The position numbers were made by a program, and so were the translations under genes. Shown one piece after another: positions 1 to 8,204 of a DNA stretch of 64,000 bases; within the stretch, counting starts at the first letter, position 1; each line of letters starts with the position of its first letter. The stretch lies in NCBI RefSeq assembly GCF_041262565.1, contig NZ_JBGCCJ010000001.1, forward strand, positions 2,046,001-2,110,000. The letters run 5' to 3'. The stretch is from Leifsonia sp. EB41. GTDB taxonomy: Bacteria; Actinomycetota; Actinomycetes; Actinomycetales; Microbacteriaceae. Under the pieces are notes generated by a model. The model was not told where the DNA came from. It did not search any database and was given only the letters and a program-made list of their open reading frames with translations.

Positions 1-102
1 TCCACGACGCCGCACCGGATCGCGGAGAACGCCGAGCTGGACTTCGAGCTGAGCGCGGAGGATGTGGCGGCGCTCGACGCGCTGACCGCAGCCGGCCGCT
101 GA
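1..102 (+). CDS. Aldo/keto reductase, C-terminal fragment
   Basis: The window opens inside a reading frame that runs 33 codons to a TGA at 100-102. The residues TTPHRIAENAELDFELS followed by EDVAALDAL match the C-terminal signature of aldo/keto reductases, where the (S/T)xxPxRIxEN stretch helps bind NADP(H). The substrate cannot be told from this fragment and the catalytic tetrad lies outside the window. The gene is convergent with the permease gene that ends at 115. Confidence 0.8.
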   Translation, partial: STTPHRIAENAELDFELSAEDVAALDALTAAGR

Positions 103-114
103 GCGTCCGCCCGG

Positions 115-1032
115 CTACTTGCCCGCGCCCACCGCGATACCGGCCACCACATACCGCTGCAGCGCGAGGAACACCACGAACAGCGGCAGCACGCCCAGCA
201 CGAGCGTCGGCAGGAGCTGCTCAGGACTCATGGTGTGGGTCCCGATGGTCGCGTAGACGGCGAGCGTCACGGTCTGCTTGTCGTCCGACGAAAGCAGCAC
301 GAGCGGGAGGATGAGGTCGTTCCAGACCTGCAGGATGACGAAGATCGCGAGCGTCGCCGTGGCGGGGCGGAGCAGCGGGAAGACGATCTTCCAGTAGGTG
401 CGGAGGAGCCCGGCGCCGTCGACGGCCGCGGCCTCCTCCAGCTCCGGCGGCACCGTGCGCAGGAAGCCGGCGAAGAAGAAGACGGCGAACGGCATGATCG
501 TCGCGGTGTAGGCGAGCACGATGCCGACGTAGCTGTCCAGCAGGTGCAGCTTCTGCATCACCTCGTACAGCGGGGTGAGCACCACGAAGATCGGGATGGT
601 GAGGCCCGAGACGAAGAGCTGGTACAGCGTGCGCGTCCAGCGCCGGGTGTGCCGGACGATCGCCCACGCCGCCAGGGAGGCCGAGAACACCGTGATCACG
701 GCCGTGGCGAGCGTGATGATGAGCGTGTTCCCCACGCTGCGCAGGTAGTGCATGTTCTCGAACGCGTTGACGTAGTTCTGGAAGTCGATCGGCGCCGGGA
801 GGGCGAACGGGTTCGACGGGGCCGCGCTGCCGTGGTGGAGCGACACCATGACGAGCACCCAGATCGGGGTGAGGACGACCGCGGTGAACGCGAGCAGGAT
901 GACGGAGGCGATCGCGGTGGACGCGCGCGAACGGAACCGGCGGGAGCGGAAGCGCGGGGCGCGGCCGGTCGGCTTCTCGGCGGCGGCCCTGGGTGCAGTG
1001 GGCTCGGTCTCCCGGCTGATGAGTGCGGTCAT
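115..1032 (-). CDS. Carbohydrate ABC transporter permease (MalG/AraQ type)
   Basis: This 305-residue inner-membrane permease is the second membrane subunit of a CUT1-type sugar importer. A charged N-terminal tail precedes about six hydrophobic segments. The EAA loop (EEAAAVDGAGLLRTYWKIVF, about residues 203-222), which contacts the ATPase, is intact. Its ATG overlaps the stop of the upstream permease by four bases (ATGA at 1029-1032), so the two are probably translationally coupled. No ATP-binding subunit is encoded here; CUT1 importers in these bacteria often share an MsmK-type ATPase encoded elsewhere. The sugar is unknown, but the adjacent GH2 enzyme suggests a beta-linked glycoside. Confidence 0.93.
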   Translation of the reverse strand: MTALISRETEPTAPRAAAEKPTGRAPRFRSRRFRSRASTAIASVILLAFTAVVLTPIWVLVMVSLHHGSAAPSNPFALPAPIDFQNYVNAFENMHYLRSVGNTLIITLATAVITVFSASLAAWAIVRHTRRWTRTLYQLFVSGLTIPIFVVLTPLYEVMQKLHLLDSYVGIVLAYTATIMPFAVFFFAGFLRTVPPELEEAAAVDGAGLLRTYWKIVFPLLRPATATLAIFVILQVWNDLILPLVLLSSDDKQTVTLAVYATIGTHTMSPEQLLPTLVLGVLPLFVVFLALQRYVVAGIAVGAGK

Positions 1033-1904
1033 GCGAGGTCGGCCTCCCGTCGGCGCAGCAGCGTCGCCTGCGTGACGCCCACGACGATCGTGAGGATCAG
1101 CAGCAGGACGGCGAGCGTGGTGCCGTAGGCGAACTGGTAGTTCGCGAAGCTGTTGTTGTAGATGACGAGACTGAGGGTCTGCGTCGCGTCCGCGGGCGCG
1201 CCCTGGGTCATGATGAACGGCAGGTCGAACACCCGCAGCGACCCGATGACGCTCAGCGTGATGTTGATGGTGAACGACGGCGCGAGCAGCCGCCAGTCGA
1301 TGCTCCAGAACCGGCGCCAGCCGGCGGCGCCGTCGAGGTTCGCCGCCTCGATCAGCGCTGGGTCGATGGCCATGTAGTTGGCCAGGTAGATCGTGGCGGT
1401 GTAGCCGAGGAACATCCAGATGTAGATGGCCGCGATCGACATCAGCGCCGTGTGCGGGTCGCCGAGCCAGATCGGCTCGAGCGCGTGGAGGCCGAGGGCG
1501 TCCATGACCGCGTCGATCGGGCCGCCGAGCGGGGAGTACATGTACGACCAGAGGTAGCCGACGGCGACGAACGCCATCATCGCGGGCAGCAGGAGGCCGG
1601 CGCGGACGAAGTTGCGGACCCGCTCCAGCTTGAACAGCCAGAACGCGACCAGGAGGGCGAGGCCGTTCTGCACGACGACCACCACGATCGTGTAGACGAT
1701 GGTGTTGCCGAGCGCGTGCAGGACGGTCGGATCCGACAGGGCATGAAGGTAGTTCTTCAGCCCGACGAAGTTGCCGCCGCTCGGCCCGATCGCGTCGGTG
1801 AAGCTGAGCTGCACGCCGCGGATCAGCGGGTAGATCACGAACACGGCGAAGATGAGGGCTGCCGGCGCGATCAGCACCATCGCGGAACGGCCACGGATCT
1901 GCAT
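1029..1904 (-). CDS. Carbohydrate ABC transporter permease (MalF/UgpA type)
   Basis: This 291-residue permease is the first membrane subunit of the same importer. It has about six membrane segments, beginning with a strongly hydrophobic helix at about residues 9-30, and an EAA-type loop (EAANLDGAAGWRRFWSIDW) at about residues 186-204. The ATG at 1904 has a ribosome site (AAAGGCGA) about seven bases upstream. It follows the binding-protein gene in the same direction, separated by a perfect 16-bp stem-loop that probably lowers permease expression relative to the binding protein. The next permease overlaps its stop. Confidence 0.93.
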   Translation of the reverse strand: MQIRGRSAMVLIAPAALIFAVFVIYPLIRGVQLSFTDAIGPSGGNFVGLKNYLHALSDPTVLHALGNTIVYTIVVVVVQNGLALLVAFWLFKLERVRNFVRAGLLLPAMMAFVAVGYLWSYMYSPLGGPIDAVMDALGLHALEPIWLGDPHTALMSIAAIYIWMFLGYTATIYLANYMAIDPALIEAANLDGAAGWRRFWSIDWRLLAPSFTINITLSVIGSLRVFDLPFIMTQGAPADATQTLSLVIYNNSFANYQFAYGTTLAVLLLILTIVVGVTQATLLRRREADLA

Positions 1905-1958
1905 GGGGTCGCCTTTCGGGCTGGGTGTTGCGGTGCGGTGGAACGCGGTGCGTGATCG

Positions 1959-1994
1959 CCCGGCTGGGGAGGCGTGTGCGCCTCCCCAGCCGGG
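1959..1994 (-). terminator. Intercistronic stem-loop between binding protein and permeases
   Basis: Sixteen bases at 1959-1974 pair perfectly with 1979-1994 around a TGTG loop. The hairpin lies just after the binding-protein stop at 2004. No T-run follows on the transcribed strand. In sugar ABC operons such hairpins act as partial terminators or 3'-end protectors, so that binding protein is made in excess. That role is inferred here. Confidence 0.75.
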
Positions 1995-2003
1995 ACGTTG
2001 TGA

Positions 2004-3257
2004 CTACTTCGTCTTGGGGATCGTCTGGTCGAGCTGCTTCAGGAGCGAGCTCGTCGACTGCGTCGGGTCGTTGAAGAGCGACGTGCCGACCTTCCAGAAC
2101 TCCTGCTCGTAGGTCGGGAAGTGCAGGTACTCGATCGGCGAGACCTGCGAGTGGCCGGCGTTGAAGGCATCCACGTAGGCGCTCGCCTTCGCCATGGTCG
2201 GGCTCGGCACGTTCTTCAGAGTGGTGAACGAGTTCTCCGCGGCCAGGTAACGGCTGTCGTTGGCCGGGTCGGCCATGAACGCGACGTACTTCTTCGCGGC
2301 GTCGGTGTGCTGGCTGGCGGCGTTGACGCCCCAGCCGGAGCCGACGAAGGTCACGCCGTAGGGGCTGCTGCCCGCGTCGCCGCCGGGGAACGGGTTGAGC
2401 GAGAAGTCGAACTTCGCGTTCTGCTGGAAGTTCTGCAGCTCCCACGCGCCCATGATGGTGAAGGCCCACTTGCCCGCGGCGAAGTCCGCGTTGCCGGTGT
2501 TGAAGGGCTCGATGCCGTTCATCAGCTTGCCGTCCACGCCGCCCGTGGTCAGGAGCTGCTTGATGTGGTCGAACACCGGCGTGAAGGTCGGGTTCCAGTT
2601 GGTCTTGCCCTCGTCGTAGCCCTGGCCCCAGGTCGGGTCCGTCAGGTTCGCGGCGAGCGCCAGCGAGAGCTGCTCGCTGGTCCAGCCGCCCTGGTCGGCG
2701 AGCAGGAGGCCCGGCTGGCCCGCGGCCTTCAGCTTCTGCAGCGCGTCCAGGAAGTCCGGCCAGGTCTGCGGGACCTGGCTGATGCCGGCCTTCTTCAGGA
2801 TGTCGAGGTTGGCGTACAGGCCGATCGGGATGTTCTGCTGCGTGAGCGCGTAGGTCTTGCCGCCGATCGCACCGAACGGCGCGACGTTCGGGAGGATCTG
2901 CTTCACCCAGGACTGGTCGCTGAGGTCGGCGAGGTAGCCCTGCTTCTGCCACTGCTGCACGCGGGTCGCGTTCGTCATGAGGACGTCGGCGGCGGTGCCG
3001 GCGGCGAGGCGGGTGTTGTTGTACTGGTCGTACTCGCCGTTGGCGACGTACTTGTAGTCGATCGTGATGTCCGGGTACTTCTTGTGGAAGTCGGCGTTGA
3101 TCTGGGGGATGTCGGCGAGCTCCGTGCCGCCGCCCTCGAAGCCGACGACGGTCAGCGTGGTCTTGCCACTGCTGGAGCCGTCTCCCGACGAGCAGCCGGC
3201 GAGCGCCAGCGCGACCGCCGAGACGGCGGCGGCGGCGAGGATCAGTTTCGTGCGCAT
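2004..3257 (-). CDS. Sugar ABC transporter substrate-binding lipoprotein
   Basis: This 417-residue extracellular solute-binding protein (family 1, as in CUT1 importers) captures sugar outside the membrane for the two permeases downstream. The N-terminus is a lipoprotein signal: MRTKLILAAAAVSAVALALA followed by GCSSGDGSS, with lipidation expected on that cysteine. The body carries aromatic residues typical of sugar binding. The ATG at 3257 has a strong ribosome site (AAAGGAGT) six bases upstream; an open frame continues further upstream but lacks these signals. It lies 104 bases after the GH2 gene and is probably co-transcribed with it. Confidence 0.93.
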   Translation of the reverse strand: MRTKLILAAAAVSAVALALAGCSSGDGSSSGKTTLTVVGFEGGGTELADIPQINADFHKKYPDITIDYKYVANGEYDQYNNTRLAAGTAADVLMTNATRVQQWQKQGYLADLSDQSWVKQILPNVAPFGAIGGKTYALTQQNIPIGLYANLDILKKAGISQVPQTWPDFLDALQKLKAAGQPGLLLADQGGWTSEQLSLALAANLTDPTWGQGYDEGKTNWNPTFTPVFDHIKQLLTTGGVDGKLMNGIEPFNTGNADFAAGKWAFTIMGAWELQNFQQNAKFDFSLNPFPGGDAGSSPYGVTFVGSGWGVNAASQHTDAAKKYVAFMADPANDSRYLAAENSFTTLKNVPSPTMAKASAYVDAFNAGHSQVSPIEYLHFPTYEQEFWKVGTSLFNDPTQSTSSLLKQLDQTIPKTK

Positions 3258-3361
3258 GGGTGTCCACTCCTTTGTGAGGTGCCTGGTGTTGTCAGGTGGT
3301 GCGTTGCGTGGTGCGGGGGTGTGTGTGGTGCGGGGGTTGTGGAGCCTGGCCCGCCTTCCGA

Positions 3362-5230
3362 TCAGCGATCGAGGGGCGGGACGTCGTCGAGCTCGTAGGC
3401 CGCGGGTCGCGACTGGATGTCGCGCAGGAGCCGGAGGTCGAACTTCGGCACGCGCCGGAAGTCGAGCACGCCGTTCTTCTCCTGGAAGACGTCCGTGAGC
3501 TGGGTGAAGCAGTAGCCGAACATGCCGGGGTCGTCGAGCAGCGTGTCCACGAGGCGGCGGAACCGGTCGATCCACTCCTCGCGGGTGCGCGGCGCCTCGC
3601 CGTAGCCCCAGGAGTCGTCGCCGGTGCGGTCGCTGTCCGACCACCAGATGCCGCCGAACTCACTGCAGAAGTAGGGTTGCCCGGCGTACGGGACGGACCA
3701 CTCGGTGCCGTCGAGCGCGGTGTTGACGTACGGGCGGCCGTCGGCGAGCCCGCCCATGCGCTGTGCGAAGACGTCCGGGTCCTGCTCGTACAGGTGCGAG
3801 TCGTAGATGTCGGCGCCGGGCACCCGGTGCGAGTAGCCGGACGCGTCGATCACCGGACGGGTGGGGTCGATCGCCTTGGTGACCGCATAGAGCGCCCTGG
3901 TGGCGTCGTCGAGGACGGTGAGCCGGTCGGTCATGGGCTGGAAGGTCTCGTTGAGCGGGCACCAGCCGACGATCGACGGGTGCGACAGGTCGCGCGTGAG
4001 CGCCTCCACCCACTCGGTGACGAACGAGAGGGTGGGCTCCTGCGGGCCGCCGGGACCGACCTTGGCGCCCCAGTCGGCGAACTCACCCCAGACCAGGTAG
4101 CCGAGCCGGTCGGCGTGGAAGAGGTAGCGCTCCTCGAACACCTTCTGGTGGAGGCGGGCGCCGTTGAAGCCGGCGGCCATCCCGAGCTCGATGTCGGCCA
4201 CGAGGGCGTCGTCGCTGGGCGCGGTCATCAGGGTGTCGGGCCAGTAGCCCTGGTCGAGGACGAGCCGCTGGAAGACCGGGCGCCCGTTGAGGAGGACGCG
4301 GCGGCCGTCGATGGCGATGGTCCGCATCCCGGCGTAGCTGTCGAGGACGTCGACCACGGTCTCGCCGCGCAGCAGGGTGAAGCGCACCGCGTATAGGTGC
4401 GGGTCCTCGGGTGACCAGGTGCGGAGGCGGTCGGCGGGGACCGGGAGGGTGAGGACCGGCTTCACCTGCGCCGTCACGTCCAGCTCGCGGCTGACGACGA
4501 GGCCGTCTGCGTCGCTGATCTCGACCCGTGCGGTGAGTCCGGCGGCCGGGGAGACGACGTCGAGCTCGACCGCGAACGACGACGAGGGGAGGTCGGGGCG
4601 GATGACGGGGCGGCCGAAGTGCGCGGGGGCGACGGGCTCCAGCCAGACCGTCTGCCAGATGCCGGTCGTGCGCGTGTAGAAGGCCTCGTAGTTCTCGGGG
4701 CGGCGCGACTGCTTGCCGCGCGCCTGGACGGTGAGGTGGTCGTCCTCGGCGAGGACGGAGAGGGTGAAGGCGGGGGTGGAGGCGGCGCGGGCGACGGCAT
4801 CCGTGATGTCGATCGTGAACGGGGTGAAGCCGCCGCGGTGCCGGCCGACCTCGATGTCGTCCACCCAGACGGTGGTGTCGAAGTCGACGGCGCCGAAGTG
4901 GAGGAGGAGGCGGTCGTCGGCCCAGCCTGCCGGGACCTCCACGATGCGCTGGTAGCGGACCGCGGGGTGGAATGCGGTGCTGCCGATGCCGGAGCGCTCC
5001 GACTCGGGGGCGAACGGGACGAGGATGTCGCGGTCGAGGGTCCAGGCGGTGGGAGCGGCGGCCTCCGTAGCCTCCGTGGCCTCCGTGGCGCCGAAGCCGA
5101 AGCTCCACACGCCGTTGAGGTTCAGCCAGCGGTCGCGCACGAACTGGGGGCGCGGGTACTCCGGGCGCGGGATGGCCTGCGCGACGGCCGCGTCGCCGCC
5201 CTGTTCGATTTCCCTCGATGCAAATGACAC
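3362..5230 (-). CDS. Glycoside hydrolase family 2 (beta-galactosidase/glucuronidase-like)
   Basis: This protein of about 622 residues hydrolyses a beta-glycoside. It starts with the GH2 entry motif IPRPEYPRPQFVRDRWLNLN, then a jelly-roll sugar-binding domain (about residues 35-190), an immunoglobulin-like domain, and a TIM barrel. The acid/base glutamate is in CPLNETFQP and the nucleophile glutamate in CSEFGGIWW. There is no signal peptide, so it acts in the cytoplasm on imported glycoside. I chose the GTG at 5230 because a TAGCAT -10 box ends seven bases upstream (leaderless); an in-frame ATG at 5272 would place both operators inside the gene. Galactoside, glucuronide or mannoside specificity cannot be decided. 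Confidence 0.9.
   Translation of the reverse strand: MSFASREIEQGGDAAVAQAIPRPEYPRPQFVRDRWLNLNGVWSFGFGATEATEATEAAAPTAWTLDRDILVPFAPESERSGIGSTAFHPAVRYQRIVEVPAGWADDRLLLHFGAVDFDTTVWVDDIEVGRHRGGFTPFTIDITDAVARAASTPAFTLSVLAEDDHLTVQARGKQSRRPENYEAFYTRTTGIWQTVWLEPVAPAHFGRPVIRPDLPSSSFAVELDVVSPAAGLTARVEISDADGLVVSRELDVTAQVKPVLTLPVPADRLRTWSPEDPHLYAVRFTLLRGETVVDVLDSYAGMRTIAIDGRRVLLNGRPVFQRLVLDQGYWPDTLMTAPSDDALVADIELGMAAGFNGARLHQKVFEERYLFHADRLGYLVWGEFADWGAKVGPGGPQEPTLSFVTEWVEALTRDLSHPSIVGWCPLNETFQPMTDRLTVLDDATRALYAVTKAIDPTRPVIDASGYSHRVPGADIYDSHLYEQDPDVFAQRMGGLADGRPYVNTALDGTEWSVPYAGQPYFCSEFGGIWWSDSDRTGDDSWGYGEAPRTREEWIDRFRRLVDTLLDDPGMFGYCFTQLTDVFQEKNGVLDFRRVPKFDLRLLRDIQSRPAAYELDDVPPLDR
5209..5224. promoter_or_regulatory. 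LacI-family operator, downstream copy
   Basis: TTTCCCTCGATGCAAA matches the operator at 5252-5267 except at one base and is partly palindromic. It lies just inside the start of the GH2 gene, 43 bases (about four helical turns) from the first operator. Two repressor dimers, or a looped tetramer, could therefore bind on one face of the DNA. Confidence 0.6.
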
Positions 5231-5237
5231 GATCAGG

Positions 5238-5266
5238 ATGCTAGCGCGCGATTTGCCTCGATGCAA
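5238..5266 (-). promoter_or_regulatory. Promoter of the GH2-ABC operon
   Basis: On the minus strand, TTGCAT (5261-5266) and TAGCAT (5238-5243) are separated by 17 bases, the ideal sigma-70 spacing. The -10 ends seven bases before the GTG at 5230, predicting a leaderless mRNA. The operator at 5252-5267 covers the -35 box and part of the spacer, so bound repressor would block RNA polymerase. Confidence 0.55.
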
Positions 5267-5267
5267 A
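5252..5267. promoter_or_regulatory. LacI-family operator at the GH2 promoter
   Basis: TTTGCCTCGATGCAAA is palindromic apart from one non-complementary pair (TTTGC-N-TCGA-N-GCAAA), with the central CG typical of LacI-family operators. A third copy lies in front of the adjacent LacI gene at 6387-6402. Shared sequence and adjacency make that regulator the likely ligand. Confidence 0.75.
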
Positions 5268-5306
5268 CACATTGTGGAAAATGTGCGGAATCGCAGGAGA
5301 GCGGCG

Positions 5307-6359
5307 TCACCGGGCGGTGGGAGAGGCCCGGTGCGTACGTGACCCGCGCGCCCCCGCCTCGACGACCGGCGCGCTCTCCCGCACGACCAGCCGGTGCGGC
5401 GCCACGAGAACCTCGGGCTCCAGCGTCTCGCCCGCCAGCCGGCGCACGATGCGGTCGAGCGCCGTGTCCGCCAGCCACTGCTTGTCCGGGCTCACCGTCG
5501 TGAGCGAGGGGATGGAGAAGCGGCCGTCCTCGATGTCGTCCCAGCCGACCACCGCCACGTCGTCCGGCACCGAGACCCCCGCCTCGTGCAAGGTCCGCAG
5601 CGCACCGAGGGCCAGCGCATCCGAGAAGCAGAAGATCGCGTCGAACCGTTCGCCGCTGTCGAGCAGCCTGCGCATCGCGGCGGCGCCCTCCGGCCGGCGG
5701 AAGCCCTCCACGTACTCCACGATCTCGGGGAGGCCGAGGTCGGCGTGCGCGCGGATCGCGGCGCGGTAGCCTTCGAGGCGCTGCGAGCTGGCGGCGCGAT
5801 GGCTGCGTTCGGCGCCGATCGCGGCGATGCGGCGGCGGCCCTGCGCGAGCAGATGCTCGACAGCCTCCCGAGCGGCCTGGAAGTTGTCGATCATCACCTT
5901 GTCATAGCCCGGGAACTCATCCTCGCCGAGAAACACGAGCGGCCCCGCGGCGAGCGCCTCCAGGTCCTCCGCGCGCAGGGCGAGCGGGCTCAGGGCGAGC
6001 GCGTCGAAGAGCGAACCGCCCGCGGTCCGGCGGAGCAGGGCGAGCTCGCGCTCCCGGTCGCCGTCGGTCTGGTCGACGACGACGGTCAGGCCGCGCTCGG
6101 CGCCACCCTCGACGAAAGCACGGGTGAGCTCGGCGAAGTAGGCGGTGTCCAGTTCGGGCAGCATCAACCCGATGAGCCCGGATCGCCCGACCTTGAGACT
6201 GCGCGCGAGCTCGCTCGGCTGGTACTCGAGCTCGTTGATGACGCGGAGGACGCGCTCCCGGGTCGCCGGCGCGACATGGTCGAAGCCGTTGACGACGTTG
6301 GAGACGGTCCGGACCGAGACACCCGCGGCCTCCGCCACCTCACGACGTGTCGCCGCCAT
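5307..6359 (-). CDS. LacI-family repressor of the glycoside locus
   Basis: This 350-residue regulator has an N-terminal helix-turn-helix (REVAEAAGVSVRTVSNVVNG, about residues 6-25), a hinge helix (YQPSELARSLK) and a periplasmic-binding-protein-like effector domain ending in the usual GWDDIEDGRF and SIPSLTTVSP motifs. The ATG at 6359 gives a standard LacI N-terminus. An operator-like palindrome 28 bases upstream (6387-6402), matching two at the GH2 promoter, implies that it represses both itself and the GH2-ABC operon until a sugar inducer binds. The inducer is unknown. Confidence 0.92.
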   Translation of the reverse strand: MAATRREVAEAAGVSVRTVSNVVNGFDHVAPATRERVLRVINELEYQPSELARSLKVGRSGLIGLMLPELDTAYFAELTRAFVEGGAERGLTVVVDQTDGDRERELALLRRTAGGSLFDALALSPLALRAEDLEALAAGPLVFLGEDEFPGYDKVMIDNFQAAREAVEHLLAQGRRRIAAIGAERSHRAASSQRLEGYRAAIRAHADLGLPEIVEYVEGFRRPEGAAAMRRLLDSGERFDAIFCFSDALALGALRTLHEAGVSVPDDVAVVGWDDIEDGRFSIPSLTTVSPDKQWLADTALDRIVRRLAGETLEPEVLVAPHRLVVRESAPVVEAGARGSRTHRASPTAR

Positions 6360-6386
6360 GCTCCCCCACTCCGCCACGTCCCGTGC

Positions 6387-6402
6387 TTTGCCTCGTGGCA
6401 AA
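6387..6402. promoter_or_regulatory. LacI-family operator upstream of the lacI-type gene
   Basis: TTTGCCTCGTGGCAAA has perfect six-base arms (TTTGCC/GGCAAA) around TCGT and matches the operators at 5252 and 5209. It lies 28 bases before the regulator's ATG, consistent with autoregulation. Confidence 0.75.
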
Positions 6403-6444
6403 GAACCGCGCTCATCCTATCCGGAACACGCGCGCCCCCGACCG

Positions 6445-7455
6445 TCAGCCGAGGGGCACGTTGTTGTCGCTTGGGACGCCCGGAAGTGACAACGACGTGC
6501 CCTTCGATGGCTCGAGGGTGGTGGAGGTGGGTGGGGTGGTGGGGGCGGGCGTCACTGGGTCGGCCCGGACAAGCGCGATGCCGCCCAGGATCAGGACTCC
6601 GCCGACCAGCTGCAGCGCGTTCAGCGACTCTCCCAGCAGCAGCCACGCGTAGAACGTCGCCGCCACGACCTCCAGCAGCCCGGCGAACGAGCCCAGCCGG
6701 GAGCCCAGCATGTTCGCGGCGGTGATGCCCGACGCGTAGGCCAGCGCGGTCGCGAGGGCACCGACCACGGCGAGGGGAACCCACCACGGCGCAGAGCCGC
6801 CGAAGAGCTCCACATCGCGGGTGCTCACGACGAACGGCAGCAGGCCGGTGGCGCTCACCGCGGCCAGCGCCACGCCGCCGGCGAGCAGTCCGCCCGCAGC
6901 GAGGGCGACGGGCGGGAGGCCGTCGGACGGGCGCGCGGCGATGATGTAGTACCCGGCGCAGCCGAGCATCGCGGTCACCGCGAGGGCGATTCCGACGAGG
7001 TCGAGCGGCTTTCCGCCGCCGGGCGAGACGACGAGCAGCAGGCCGGCGATCGCGACGGCCGAGCCGGCGAGGACCACGGCCTTCGGCGCCCGGCGGGTGC
7101 GCGCCCACACGAACAGCACCAGCACCACCGGCGCCAGGTACTCGATCAGGATGGCCGTCCCGACCGGGATGCGCTCGATCGCGGCGAAGTACAGCACCTG
7201 CGTTCCGGCCACGCCGACCAGCGCCATCCCGAGCAGGCGCCAGCGTCCCCGCCAGAGCGAGGCCCAGCGGCCGCGGAGGGCGAGGATCGCGAACGGCGCC
7301 AGCACGACGCCGCCGATCAGCACGCGCGCGGTGACCGCGGCGGCCGGCGACCAGCCGCTCTCCAGCAACGGCTTGATGAACGCTCCGGACAGGCCGAACG
7401 ACGCGGCGGCGACGACCGCGATGAGGAGACCCCTGGATGTCTGGTTCTGTGCCAT
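6445..7455 (-). CDS. EamA/DMT-family membrane exporter
   Basis: This 336-residue protein is a drug/metabolite-superfamily transporter. It contains two EamA halves, each with about five membrane helices (about residues 8-140 and 150-285), and small polar loops rich in glycine and proline. Family members export amino acids, nucleosides or drugs; the substrate here is unknown. The ATG at 7455 follows a good ribosome site (AGGAGG). The last roughly 20 residues (through SLPGVPSDNNVPLG) are encoded by a dispersed palindrome, so the ancestral stop was probably earlier. It is divergent from a CGNR regulator that may control it. Confidence 0.88.
   Translation of the reverse strand: MAQNQTSRGLLIAVVAAASFGLSGAFIKPLLESGWSPAAAVTARVLIGGVVLAPFAILALRGRWASLWRGRWRLLGMALVGVAGTQVLYFAAIERIPVGTAILIEYLAPVVLVLFVWARTRRAPKAVVLAGSAVAIAGLLLVVSPGGGKPLDLVGIALAVTAMLGCAGYYIIAARPSDGLPPVALAAGGLLAGGVALAAVSATGLLPFVVSTRDVELFGGSAPWWVPLAVVGALATALAYASGITAANMLGSRLGSFAGLLEVVAATFYAWLLLGESLNALQLVGGVLILGGIALVRADPVTPAPTTPPTSTTLEPSKGTSLSLPGVPSDNNVPLG
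6451..6505. repeat. Dispersed palindrome family A, copy 1
   Basis: Arms at 6451-6472 and 6484-6505 pair at 19 of 22 positions around an 11-base loop. The head GAGGGGCACGTTGTTGTC and its complement recur at 15783, 55724 and 57629. This copy encodes the last residues of the EamA transporter, whose stop lies at 6445. Confidence 0.85.
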
Positions 7456-7512
7456 CGGAGGCCTCCTGCCTGCGTGCGTCGGGCGGGTCCGGGCGGCGCG
7501 GAAAGGGCCGGC

Positions 7513-7542
7513 GTCAGGACCGTAGTGGGTTATGATCCTGAC
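7513..7542. promoter_or_regulatory. Inverted repeat in the EamA/CGNR divergent promoter region
   Basis: GTCAGGA (7513-7519) and TCCTGAC (7536-7542) form perfect 7-base arms 16 bases apart. A TATGAT -10-like box at 7531-7536 overlaps the right arm. It could be the CGNR protein's operator; no other evidence is available. Confidence 0.4.
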
Positions 7543-7571
7543 GTTAGTACTCGGCAAGGTAAGGAGTCAAC

Positions 7572-8138
7572 TTGCATTTTGCCCCTGACGCGGAGGACGC
7601 CCTCCAGTTCGCCGTGGTCCTGTGCAACACCGTCCCCACGGCCTCCCGCAGCGGGGAGGACGAGCTCGCCACCCCGGCGCAGCTCGTCGCGTTGATGCAC
7701 GAGAACCAGTACTCGGGACGCATCGACGGCGACGAGGCCGAGCTCCGGCAGGTGCACGAGACCCGGGACCGCCTCCGCCGGGCCTGGACGATGGAGCGCG
7801 ACGCCGCCGTCGCCGAGGTGAACGCCATGCTCGCCGACGCCCACGCCTCCCCCTACCTGATGCGGCACGACGGCTTCGACTGGCACCTGCACGCCACGTC
7901 ACTGGACGCGCCGCTCGCCGAACGCATCCGGGTGGAGGTCGCGCTCGCGCTGGTGGACGTCATCCGCTCCAACGAGAACGACCGGCTGCGGAGCTGCGCC
8001 GCGTTCGACTGCGACGGGCTGGTGCTCGACCTGTCCCGCAACGGGTCCAAGCGGTTCTGCAGCGTGCGGTGCGGCAACCGGATGAACATGGTGGCGTTCC
8101 GGGCGCGGCAGGAGGCGGACGAGGCGCACGCGAGGTGA
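7572..8138 (+). CDS. CGNR zinc-finger (ABATE-type) regulator
   Basis: This 188-residue protein belongs to the ABATE/CGNR family of predicted stress-responsive transcription regulators. The N-terminal part (residues 1-130) is the ABATE domain. The C-terminus has a four-cysteine zinc finger: two cysteines in SCAAFDCDG and two in RFCSVRCGNR, followed by the basic tail MNMVAFRARQ. The start is a TTG at 7572 with an AAGGAG ribosome site six bases upstream. Family members commonly sit opposite EamA-type transporters, as here, suggesting they control the exporter. The effector is unknown. Confidence 0.88.
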   Translation: MHFAPDAEDALQFAVVLCNTVPTASRSGEDELATPAQLVALMHENQYSGRIDGDEAELRQVHETRDRLRRAWTMERDAAVAEVNAMLADAHASPYLMRHDGFDWHLHATSLDAPLAERIRVEVALALVDVIRSNENDRLRSCAAFDCDGLVLDLSRNGSKRFCSVRCGNRMNMVAFRARQEADEAHAR

Positions 8139-8204
8139 GAGGATGGCGGACAGACCGATCCACCCCGAGGAGCCGCCGTGCGCCATGACGACGGAGGACA
8201 CGCA

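Noticed and set aside
115-3267. A single open frame of over 1000 codons on the minus strand
   Set aside because: It runs through three genes. Only its last 305 codons make sense as protein (the second permease); the upstream part is arginine/proline-rich out-of-frame translation of the binding protein and first permease.
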